NCBI GenBank assembly: GCA_039923855.1
Contig: JBDTBW010000083.1
Coordinates: 1-15,213 of the forward strand
Length of the DNA stretch: 15,213 nucleotides
Direction: 5' to 3'
From: 66-474 sp039923855
Lineage (GTDB): Bacteria; Pseudomonadota; Gammaproteobacteria; Xanthomonadales; Rhodanobacteraceae
Shown: positions 7,206-13,688 of the stretch, one piece after another
Position numbering within the stretch: the stretch's first letter is position 1
Layout of the letters: every line of letters starts with the position of its first letter
Translations under genes and position numbers: made by a program
Notes under the pieces: model-generated
Told to the model about the DNA's origin: nothing
The model's database searches: none
What the model saw: only the letters and a program-made list of their open reading frames with translations

Positions 7206-7235
7206 ATTCTAACCGGGTCAAGCCCTTGACAACAA
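7206..7235 (-). promoter_or_regulatory. Probable sigma70 promoter for rpsO-pnp
   Basis: On the minus strand the -10 box TAGAAT (7211-7206) matches consensus at five of six positions. Candidate -35 boxes are TTGTTG (7235-7230, 18-bp spacing) or TTGTCA (7232-7227, 15-bp spacing). It lies in the truB-rpsO gap, just downstream of the truB terminator-like hairpin, where a separate rpsO promoter is known in E. coli. Confidence 0.6.
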
Positions 7236-7263
7236 GCGATTATGCGCGTCCTTGCACGTGAAA

Positions 7264-7280
7264 GCGGCCGCCCTGGCCGC
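7264..7280 (-). terminator. Weak terminator-like hairpin after truB
   Basis: On the minus strand GCGGCC-AGGGC-GGCCGC followed by TTTCACG, five bases past the truB stop. The T-run is short, so termination may be partial. The hairpin resembles that of repeat copy A (GTGCAGCCATGGGCGGCTGCTT), with the A-T pair replaced by G-C on both arms. Confidence 0.5.
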
Positions 7281-7284
7281 ACTC

Positions 7285-8187
7285 CTAATGGCCCGCGAAG
7301 CCGCGCAGAATCTGGAGCTGACCCAGCCCATCCACTTCGGCCAGCGCCAGCAGGCGGCAATCCTGATTGAGGACTTGATAACGGCCCGGCGTCGCATTGA
7401 CCTGGATGCGGCGTCCATGTCCCACGGCCTGCGCGTCATCCAGGTTCAGTTCCAATACCGGCCACTCGGTCAACCCGGCTTCGATCGGCAATGGCAATGT
7501 ATCCAGCGCGTCATCGTCCCCTTCCGCGCGCAAACGTTCCAGTTCTTCCAGCGTGACCATGCGCGGTTGCGTGAAGGGCTCGATCCACAACCGCCGCAAC
7601 GCGGTCAGATGCGCGCCGCATCCCAAAGTTTCGCCCAGGTCGCGCACCAGCGCGCGCACGTAAGTGCCGGAGCCGCATTCGACATGCAGCCGCAAACGAT
7701 CGCCGTCGGATTCGAGCAGGTCGAATGTGTAAACATCGACTTCGCGCGGCGGCACTTGCACGTCCTCGCCACGGCGCGCACGTTTGTACAGCGCCACGCC
7801 CTGTTGCTTCAGCGCCGAATACACTGGCGGAATCTGGGTGATGCGGCCGGTCAGCGCGGCGAGTTGCGCGCGTATTTTTTTTTCATCCAATGGCGGCACG
7901 GCGCGTTCGCGGATCACCACGCCTTCCGCATCGTCGGTGGCGGTGACGACGCCGAGCTTGCATTCCGCCGCATAAGCCTTGCGCGCGCCGAGCAAATAGC
8001 CCGCGATCTTGGTCGCCTCGCCGAAGCAGATCGGCAGCAAGCCCGTCGCCAGCGGATCGAGGCTACCGGTATGCCCGGCCTTGTCGGCGCGATACAGCCG
8101 TTTGGCAATCTGCAACGCGCGGTTGGAAGTCATTCCCGACGGTTTGTCGAGCAGCAGGATGCCGGTCAGGCGGCGGCGATCGGGCAT
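7285..8187 (-). CDS. truB: tRNA pseudouridine(55) synthase
   Basis: 300 residues, normal for the family. TruB isomerises U55 to pseudouridine in the T-loop of most elongator tRNAs. The N-terminus reads LTGILLLDKPSGMTSN, and the catalytic motif GHTGSLDPLATGLL puts the nucleophilic aspartate at D44. The core continues with IPPVYSALKQQG and GSGTYVRALVRDLGE. The C-terminal 60 residues (VGHGRRI onwards) fit the PUA-like domain. The ATG at 8187 lies four bases after the rbfA stop codon, so translation is probably coupled to rbfA; the long upstream extension in this frame overlaps rbfA and was rejected. A hairpin follows the stop codon, and rpsO downstream has its own promoter. Confidence 0.97.
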   Translation of the reverse strand: MPDRRRLTGILLLDKPSGMTSNRALQIAKRLYRADKAGHTGSLDPLATGLLPICFGEATKIAGYLLGARKAYAAECKLGVVTATDDAEGVVIRERAVPPLDEKKIRAQLAALTGRITQIPPVYSALKQQGVALYKRARRGEDVQVPPREVDVYTFDLLESDGDRLRLHVECGSGTYVRALVRDLGETLGCGAHLTALRRLWIEPFTQPRMVTLEELERLRAEGDDDALDTLPLPIEAGLTEWPVLELNLDDAQAVGHGRRIQVNATPGRYQVLNQDCRLLALAEVDGLGQLQILRGFAGH

Positions 8188-8191
8188 CCGC

Positions 8192-8539
8192 TCACGGCTT
8201 TTTATCGTCACGCAACAGCGCCTCGATCCGCTCACCCTTGTCCACCGAATCGTCGTACTGGAAACGCAACTCCGGCACGCGGCGCATGCGCATCGTCTGC
8301 GATAACTGGTGGCGGAATTCCTTCGCAATCTCCTTCAGTGCCATGACCACTTCGGCGGAACGCTCCGGTTGCAACGCGGTGACCCAGACCTTGGCGACAT
8401 CCAGATCGCGGGTCACCTCGACATCGACCACGCTGGCTTGCGGCAGTGCATGATCGCGCACCGCTGCATGCACCAGCGCGCCCAACTCGCGGCGGAGCTC
8501 GGCGGAAACGCGGTCGGTGCGGGAGAAGGAGTGCGGCAT
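8192..8539 (-). CDS. rbfA: Ribosome-binding factor A
   Basis: 115 residues. RbfA is a small type II KH protein that binds immature 30S subunits near helix 1 of 16S rRNA and is needed for 16S processing and cold growth. Landmarks are DRVSAELRRELGALV, VTRDLDVAKVWVTAL and RVPELRFQYDDSVDKGERI, all in family positions. The ATG at 8539 matches the usual N-terminus (short leader, then RTDRVS). Upstream there is no Shine-Dalgarno: the minus strand before the ATG is pyrimidine-rich because a repeat block (8546-8656) fills the infB-rbfA gap. Translation may depend on coupling to infB, mRNA structure or S1-type initiation. truB follows after a four-base gap. Confidence 0.96.
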   Translation of the reverse strand: MPHSFSRTDRVSAELRRELGALVHAAVRDHALPQASVVDVEVTRDLDVAKVWVTALQPERSAEVVMALKEIAKEFRHQLSQTMRMRRVPELRFQYDDSVDKGERIEALLRDDKKP

Positions 8540-8545
8540 AAAGGC

Positions 8546-8656
8546 GGAAGTAGGAAATGGGTAGTGGGTAGTGGGTAGTGGGTAGTGGAAGAGGGGCAGT
8601 GGAATGTCGCTGCATCTTTTTCGACTCCCTACTTCCTATTTCCCACTCCCACTCTC
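8546..8656. repeat. GGGTAGT heptamer array with flanking inverted arms (infB-rbfA gap)
   Basis: Four exact tandem copies of GGGTAGT occupy 8559-8586 on the plus strand, followed by GGAAGAGGGG. The left flank GGAAGTAGG (8546-8554) is the exact reverse complement of CCTACTTCC (8628-8636). Beyond it lies a second pyrimidine arm CCCACTCCCACTC (8642-8654), which can pair with parts of the heptamer array. The block fills almost all of the 118-bp infB-rbfA gap. The G-runs (GGG every seven bases) meet the simple G3N4 quadruplex rule on the strand that is template for rbfA. Heptameric GGG repeats of this sort are, as far as I recall, enriched in Xanthomonas. Confidence 0.9.
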
Positions 8657-8657
8657 G

Positions 8658-11255
8658 TTACAACGTCCTAGCCACCTCGATCCGCTCGAAACACTCGATC
8701 TTGTCGCCAGGTTTGACATCGTTGTACTGCTTGACGCCGATGCCGCACTCCATGCCGTTGCGCACTTCGTCCACGTTTTCCTTGAAGCGGCGCAGCGATT
8801 CCAGTTCACCCTCGAAGATCACCACGTTGTCGCGCAGCACGCGGATCGGCTTGTGCCGCTTGACTACGCCCTCTACCACCATGCAACCGGCGATCGCGCC
8901 GAACTTGGACGAACGAAACACGTCGCGCACTTCGGCGTTGCCGAGGATGTCCTCGCGCACTTCGGTGCCCATCAGGCCGGTCGCGGCCTGCTTCACCTGA
9001 TCGATCACGTCGTAGATGATCGAGTAATAGCGCAGATCAAGGCCATTGGCCTCGATTACCTTGCGCGCGGACGCATCGGCGCGCACGTTGAAGCCGATGA
9101 TCAGTGCTTTCGACGCGTTCGCCAGCGTGGCGTCGGATTCGGTGATGCCGCCGACGCCGGAAACGATCACGTTGACCTTGACCAGCTCATTGGTGATGCC
9201 AGTCAGGGATTCGCGCAAGGCTTCCGCCGAACCCTGCACATCGGCCTTGACCACCAGGTTCAGGCTCTGCTGGCCCTCGCCCTTGCCCATCATCGCCATC
9301 ACGTCTTCCAGCGTATTGGTCTTGGTGACCAGACGCAGATCGCGGCGTCTGCCGACGCGTTCGGACACGACATCTTTCGCCAGACGTTCGTCGGCGACCA
9401 CCACGAAATCATCGCCGGCTTCCGGCACACCGGAGAGACCCAGCATCTGCACCGGGATCGAGGGACCGGCGCTTTGCACCTGCTGTCCGGTTTCATCGAA
9501 CAGCGCGCGCACGCGGCCGTATTCGACACCACAGACGACGAAGTCGCCACGCACGAGCAGCCCTTGTTGCACCAGCACGGTCACCACCGGACCGCGGCCC
9601 TTGTCGAGACTGGATTCGATCACCACGCCCGCGGCGCGTCCCTCGGCGGGGGCCTGCAATTCCATCACCTCGGCCTGCACATTGATCGCATCGAGCAGCG
9701 CGTCGATGCCATCGCCGGTCTTGGCGGACACCGGCACGAACTGGGTGTCGCCGCCCCATTCCTCCGGCACCACTTCGTGCTGCACCAAGCCCTGGCGCAC
9801 ATTGTCCGGATTGGCTTCCGGCTTATCCATCTTGTTGACCGCGACGATCAGCGGCACTTTCGCCGCGCGCGCATGGGTAATCGCTTCGACCGTTTGCGGC
9901 ATCACGCCATCGTCGGCGGCGACCACCAGCACCACGATGTCGGTGGATTGCGCGCCGCGCGCGCGCATCGAGGTGAACGCGGCGTGGCCGGGCGTGTCGA
10001 GAAAAGTGATGACGCCCTTGGGCGTTTCCACGTGATACGCGCCGATGTGCTGGGTGATGCCACCGGCTTCGCCAGCGGCAACCTTGGTGGTACGGATGTA
10101 ATCGAGCAACGAGGTCTTGCCGTGATCGACATGGCCCATGATGGTGACCACCGGCGGCCGCGGCGATTGATCGCCTTCCGTCTCGACGGCGTGCGCGGCC
10201 AGCGCGGTTTCCGCGGTTTTTTCCTCGGCGCGCGCGGCCGTGTGGCCAAGCTCTTCCACCACAAGCGCGGCGGTGTCGTGATCGATCGCCTGATTGATGG
10301 TCACCATGGTGCCCATCTTGAACAGCGCCTTGACCACTTCGGAACCCTTCACCGCCATCTTCAGCGCGAGATCCGCGACGACGATCGAATCGCCGATCGC
10401 GATCTCGCGCGTGACCGGCGCACTCGGCCGCGAGAAGCCGTGCTGTGTGGTCAACTGCGACAGATCGATCTTCTGTTTCGGTTTCTTGCGGGTGGATCGA
10501 CGCGCGCGCTCGGCGTCGGTCAGATGCAGCTCGCCGCCGGCGTAGCGCGTGACCTTGAGCGCATCCTCGTCGATCTCGTCGCGCATCCGGTGCGAACCGC
10601 GGACATGCTTCTTGTGCGCGGGCGCTTCTTCCTTGCCGCGCGCCGGTTTCGGAGCGTCATGCCGGCGCGCGGGGGCCGCGGCTTCCTTCGCCTTGGCGGC
10701 GCCGCCATTGCCGGGTTCGGCCAGTACCTGGGTCTCGGCCTCGGCGCGCGCGCGTTCTTCCTCGGCGCGCTTGCGCTCGGCTTCAGCAGCCTGCAATTTT
10801 GTCTGCTCTTCCTGTCGACGCTTGTCCTGCTCGGCGCGTTCGGCTTCCTCGCGCTCGCGCTGCTCCTGCGACAATTGCAATTTGCGCAGCGCGTCCTCGC
10901 GCTCGGGATCAGCCTCGTGTTCCGCCGCGATCGTGCTGCGCTTGACGTAGGTGCGCTTGGCGCGCACTTCGATATTGACCGTCTTGGCACTGACGCCGCG
11001 ACCGCCGCCGACGGTGATCTCGCTGACCTTGCGGCGATTGAGGGTGATCTGGCGCGGCGTGGATTCCGCAACGCGCGCTTCGTCGCGCTTGCCGTGGGTG
11101 CGGCGCAGAAACCCGAGCAGTTTGACCTTCTCGGTACTGCTGATCACCTGATCCGGATCGTTGAACGGCATGCCGGCTTCGGCAAGCTGCGCCAGCAGCT
11201 TGTCTTCGCCCATGCCCAGCACGCCCGCCAGTTGTTTGATGGTCACATCCGACAT
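8658..11255 (-). CDS. infB: Translation initiation factor IF-2
   Basis: 865 residues. IF-2 is the GTPase that brings fMet-tRNA to the 30S P site and promotes subunit joining. Residues 1-52 are an IF2 N-terminal subdomain (SDVTIKQLAGVLGMGEDKLL). Residues 110-260 are a highly charged, alanine/glutamate/arginine-rich linker with coiled-coil character around 120-175. A second IF2_N-like region lies near 284-335. The GTPase domain has GHVDHGKT (374-381), DTPGH (420-424), NKMD (474-477) and SAK (510-512). Beta-barrel, IF2 core and C-terminal fMet-tRNA-binding domains follow (VKADVQGSAEAL; GIGVKQYNDVKPGD near the end). The ATG at 11255 has GGAGAGAA just upstream. It starts 28 bp after nusA, in the same operon as the initiator tRNA whose charged form it binds. 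Confidence 0.98.
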   Translation of the reverse strand: MSDVTIKQLAGVLGMGEDKLLAQLAEAGMPFNDPDQVISSTEKVKLLGFLRRTHGKRDEARVAESTPRQITLNRRKVSEITVGGGRGVSAKTVNIEVRAKRTYVKRSTIAAEHEADPEREDALRKLQLSQEQREREEAERAEQDKRRQEEQTKLQAAEAERKRAEEERARAEAETQVLAEPGNGGAAKAKEAAAPARRHDAPKPARGKEEAPAHKKHVRGSHRMRDEIDEDALKVTRYAGGELHLTDAERARRSTRKKPKQKIDLSQLTTQHGFSRPSAPVTREIAIGDSIVVADLALKMAVKGSEVVKALFKMGTMVTINQAIDHDTAALVVEELGHTAARAEEKTAETALAAHAVETEGDQSPRPPVVTIMGHVDHGKTSLLDYIRTTKVAAGEAGGITQHIGAYHVETPKGVITFLDTPGHAAFTSMRARGAQSTDIVVLVVAADDGVMPQTVEAITHARAAKVPLIVAVNKMDKPEANPDNVRQGLVQHEVVPEEWGGDTQFVPVSAKTGDGIDALLDAINVQAEVMELQAPAEGRAAGVVIESSLDKGRGPVVTVLVQQGLLVRGDFVVCGVEYGRVRALFDETGQQVQSAGPSIPVQMLGLSGVPEAGDDFVVVADERLAKDVVSERVGRRRDLRLVTKTNTLEDVMAMMGKGEGQQSLNLVVKADVQGSAEALRESLTGITNELVKVNVIVSGVGGITESDATLANASKALIIGFNVRADASARKVIEANGLDLRYYSIIYDVIDQVKQAATGLMGTEVREDILGNAEVRDVFRSSKFGAIAGCMVVEGVVKRHKPIRVLRDNVVIFEGELESLRRFKENVDEVRNGMECGIGVKQYNDVKPGDKIECFERIEVARTL

Positions 11256-11283
11256 GCTTCTCTCCGTTCGCTGCGACGCCCGC

Positions 11284-12792
11284 TCAAGCAGACTGTTGCT
11301 CCAACGCCGCGATCATCGGCGCGCGCGCGGCCATGATCAACGCCGCGGCGCGTTCCTCGTCCATGCCTTCGATGTCGATCATCTCGTCCACCGCAAGATC
11401 CGCCAAACCGTCCACCGTGGTCACGCCGCGCTCGGCCAGCGTGTACGCGGTCTCCCCGTCCATGCCTTCCAGCGCCAGCAATTCGTCCGACGGCTTGTGG
11501 TCGTCGAGATCTTCCTCGACCGCCAGCGCCTCGGTCAGCAGCGCGTCTTTCGCGCGCGCGCGCAATTCCTCGACGATGTCCTCGTCGAAGCCTTCCACCG
11601 CCAGCAGTTCGCCGGTCGGCACGTAGGCGATTTCCTCGACCGTCGAGAACCCTTCCTGCACTAGGATGTTGGCGATTTCCTGATCGACTTCGAGTTTGTC
11701 CATGAACAACTGGCGCGCAGTTTCCTGGTCGGCCTCGCTCTTGGCGGCGACCTGGTCCTGGGTCATCACCTTCAAATCCCAGCCGGACAATTTGCTGGCG
11801 AGACGCACGTTCTGGCCGCCGCGGCCGATCGCCTGGGACAGTTTGTCCTCAGCCACCGCGATGTCCATCGAGTGCTTGTCCTCATCGACGATGATCGACT
11901 GCACTTCGGCCGGCGCCATCGCGTTGATCACGAACTGCGCCGGTGCATCGCTCCACAACACGATGTCGATGCGCTCGCCGTTCAACTCGTTGGAGACGGC
12001 CTGCACGCGCGAGCCGCGCATGCCGATGCAGGCGCCGATCGGATCGGTGCGATGATCGTGCGCCAGCACCGCGATCTTGGCGCGGTCGCCCGGATCGCGC
12101 GCACAACCCTTGATCTCGACCAGACCCTGGCCGACTTCCGGCACCTCGATCTTGAACAGCTCCATCATGAATTCGGGCGCGGTGCGCGACACGAACAACT
12201 GCGGTCCGCGCGGTTCCGAGCGCACCTCGAATAGATACCCGCGCACGCGATCGCCGACGCGCGACGATTCGCGCGGGATCGACTTGTCGCGCGGGATGAA
12301 GGCCTCGGCATTGCCGCCGAGATCCAGAAACAGATTTCCGCGCTCGACGCGCTTGACGATACCGGTGACGAGTTCGCCGATGCGATCCTTGAACGCATCG
12401 ACCACCTGCGCGCGCTCGGCCTCACGACTGCGCTGTACGATCACCTGCTTGGCGGCCTGCGCGGTGATGCGGCCGAACTCCGGATTCTCGATCGGCTGCT
12501 CGATGAATTCGCCAACCGCAGCGCCAGGCCGCTCGTCCTCGGCGTCCATCAGGCGCAACTGGAAATCGGGCGATTCCATCTCGCCGTCGTCGGCGATCAC
12601 TTCCCAACGGCGGAAAGTCTCGTAATCGCCGTTGTCGCGGTCGATCGACACGCGGGTCGCCGGTTCCTCGCCGGGATAGCGTTTCTTCGCGGCGGTGGCC
12701 AACGCGGCCTCGATCGCCTCGAAAATCACTTCGCGCGGCACGCCTTTTTCGTTGGCGACCGCGTCCACGACCATCAGCAAATCTCTGTTCAT
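11284..12792 (-). CDS. nusA: Transcription termination/antitermination protein NusA
   Basis: 502 residues, the size of gammaproteobacterial NusA. It binds RNA polymerase and nascent RNA, promotes pausing and intrinsic termination, and takes part in rRNA antitermination. Domains in order: polymerase-binding N-terminal domain (1-130), S1 (about 135-200), KH1 (IGACIGMRG 252-260), KH2 (QAIGRGGQN 320-328), then two acidic AR repeats (about 365-415 and 435-490, each with an L..LEGMD/VEGFDE-type motif). The ATG at 12792 is preceded by GGAG at eight bases and gives the conserved MNRDLLMVVDAVANEKG start; the longer frame to 12915 overlaps rimP and was rejected. The gap from rimP is 47 bp and to infB 28 bp. 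NusA represses its own operon in E. coli; the hairpins in the leader here would be natural targets. Confidence 0.98.
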   Translation of the reverse strand: MNRDLLMVVDAVANEKGVPREVIFEAIEAALATAAKKRYPGEEPATRVSIDRDNGDYETFRRWEVIADDGEMESPDFQLRLMDAEDERPGAAVGEFIEQPIENPEFGRITAQAAKQVIVQRSREAERAQVVDAFKDRIGELVTGIVKRVERGNLFLDLGGNAEAFIPRDKSIPRESSRVGDRVRGYLFEVRSEPRGPQLFVSRTAPEFMMELFKIEVPEVGQGLVEIKGCARDPGDRAKIAVLAHDHRTDPIGACIGMRGSRVQAVSNELNGERIDIVLWSDAPAQFVINAMAPAEVQSIIVDEDKHSMDIAVAEDKLSQAIGRGGQNVRLASKLSGWDLKVMTQDQVAAKSEADQETARQLFMDKLEVDQEIANILVQEGFSTVEEIAYVPTGELLAVEGFDEDIVEELRARAKDALLTEALAVEEDLDDHKPSDELLALEGMDGETAYTLAERGVTTVDGLADLAVDEMIDIEGMDEERAAALIMAARAPMIAALEQQSA

Positions 12793-12839
12793 CACTTGCA
12801 CTCCGGCAGATCGTCTGTCGCGTCCGCTTTGTCCGTCAT

Positions 12840-13361
12840 TCAATGTTTGTTCTTGCCCGACTTGGCATTCGCCTTGCCCGGCTTCGGTTTCTGCGCATAA
12901 CCCAGCGCCTGCCAATCCGGCGCCAGCCGTGCACTCTCGATCTCGTTGTGCATCACATCAATGCGCACGCCGTCGATGTCCAATCCAATACGCTCGCCAT
13001 CTACATCGACGATGCGGCCGCGCAAACGGCGCCGCCCATCGCGCGGCAACTTCAATGTCACCTTCGCTTCCTCGCCAACAAAACGCGCGAACTGCGCCGC
13101 GTTGAACAGCGGCCGGTCGATGCCCGGCGAGGACACTTCCAGCACGTAATGCCCGGCAATCGGATCCTCGACATCCAGCAGCGCCGAAATCTCGCGGCTG
13201 GCAGCCTCGCAATCATCCACCGTCACCGTGCAGTCCGCGCGGTCGATATACAACCGCAACAAGCCTCCGCCGTGGCCGGGCGTCCATTCCATGCCCATGC
13301 ATTCCAGCCCGAGTTCACCCAGTGCCGGCGCGATGCGTGCCGCAAGTACTTGCACATCCAT
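12840..13361 (-). CDS. rimP: Ribosome maturation factor RimP
   Basis: 173 residues. RimP is a cytoplasmic 30S assembly factor that helps protein S12 join. The N-terminal alpha/beta domain covers about 1-75 and contains LGLECMGMEW and LLRLYIDR; the family signature LEVSSPGIDRPL is at 74-85. An SH3-like C-terminal domain follows (VTLKLPRDGRRRLRGRIV), and the protein ends in a lysine-rich tail from about 158. The ATG at 13361 fits the family N-terminus (MDVQVLAARIAPALGELG); GGAACG lies ten bases upstream as a modest Shine-Dalgarno. The frame stays open to 13493, but that stretch contains a terminator hairpin and repeat copy B. It is the first protein gene of the metY-nusA operon. Confidence 0.96.
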   Translation of the reverse strand: MDVQVLAARIAPALGELGLECMGMEWTPGHGGGLLRLYIDRADCTVTVDDCEAASREISALLDVEDPIAGHYVLEVSSPGIDRPLFNAAQFARFVGEEAKVTLKLPRDGRRRLRGRIVDVDGERIGLDIDGVRIDVMHNEIESARLAPDWQALGYAQKPKPGKANAKSGKNKH

Positions 13362-13403
13362 CGAACGTTCCAAACTCCACGCACGATCCGAATTCCAGAA
13401 ACG

Positions 13404-13425
13404 AAAAATGGGCACGAGGCCCATT
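13404..13425 (-). terminator. Intrinsic terminator in the rimP leader (metY terminator / attenuator)
   Basis: On the minus strand AATGGGC-CTCGT-GCCCATT forms a 7-bp stem with a five-base loop, running into TTTCGTTTC so that five T residues follow the GC part. It lies 46 bp before the rimP start and 125 bp beyond the tRNA. Since I see no strong promoter between it and rimP, the operon may depend on read-through here, as in the E. coli metY-rimP-nusA operon. Confidence 0.75.
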
Positions 13426-13485
13426 CCGTAGTTCGCCGTTTTAGGTCCTGAACCGGCGTCCCGCGTCCTTGCGGAGCATAACTTT

Positions 13486-13542
13486 GCGATCATCCATGAT
13501 CGCGAAGATCAAACAGCGCCCATCCATGGCCGCACATTTCAA
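13486..13542. repeat. Two-hairpin repeat, copy B (between tRNA-fMet and rimP)
   Basis: A perfect palindrome GCGATCAT-CC-ATGATCGC (13486-13503), then CGAAGATCAAACA and a second stem GCGCCCAT-CC-ATGGCCGC (13516-13533, one mismatch). 13494-13542 matches copy A (7079-7127) at 41 of 49 positions. On the minus strand the second stem begins 16 bases after the tRNA 3' end and is followed by TGTTTGATC, so it could act as a weak terminator or processing block for the tRNA transcript. Confidence 0.8.
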
Positions 13543-13549
13543 CAGAGCC

Positions 13550-13626
13550 TGGTAGCGGGGGCAGGATTTGAACCTGCGACCTTCGGGTTATGAGCCCGAC
13601 GAGCTGCCAGACTGCTCCACCCCGCA
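13550..13626 (-). tRNA. metY: Initiator tRNA-fMet (anticodon CAT)
   Basis: 77 nt with an encoded CCA. The cloverleaf is complete: acceptor stem (positions 2-7 GCGGGG pairing with CCCCGC), D arm GAGC...GCTC, anticodon arm TCGGG-CTCATAA-CCCGA, T arm GCAGG-TTCAAAT-CCTGC. Initiator hallmarks are present: three consecutive G-C pairs in the anticodon stem, A11-U24 in the D stem, and no Watson-Crick pair at 1-72. The mismatch here is U1-U72, whereas E. coli has C1-A72. A strong promoter lies directly upstream and rimP-nusA-infB downstream, the E. coli metY arrangement; IF-2, the protein that binds this tRNA, is encoded three genes further on. Confidence 0.97.
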
Positions 13627-13637
13627 TCAGACCGGCA

Positions 13638-13666
13638 AATATAGCGACGACGGGGATTTTTTGCAA
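13638..13666 (-). promoter_or_regulatory. Strong sigma70 promoter of the metY-rimP-nusA-infB operon
   Basis: On the minus strand -35 TTGCAA (13666-13661), exactly 17 bp, then -10 TATATT (13643-13638). The -10 box ends 11 bases before the mature tRNA 5' end. The bases right after it are TGCCGGTC, a GC-rich discriminator of the kind associated with stringent (ppGpp/DksA) control of stable RNA promoters; that regulation is inferred. Confidence 0.85.
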
Positions 13667-13688
13667 GGTCGGCAGCTGAGACCTGCAG

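Noticed and set aside
8559..8586. Heptamer array as a CRISPR
   Set aside because: Units are seven bases and contiguous with no spacers, and there are no cas genes nearby.
8604..11336. 910-residue open frame on the plus strand opposite infB
   Set aside because: It is the antisense shadow of a GC-rich gene. The sequence is rich in H, R, D and G with no domain pattern, and the minus strand encodes an unmistakable IF-2.
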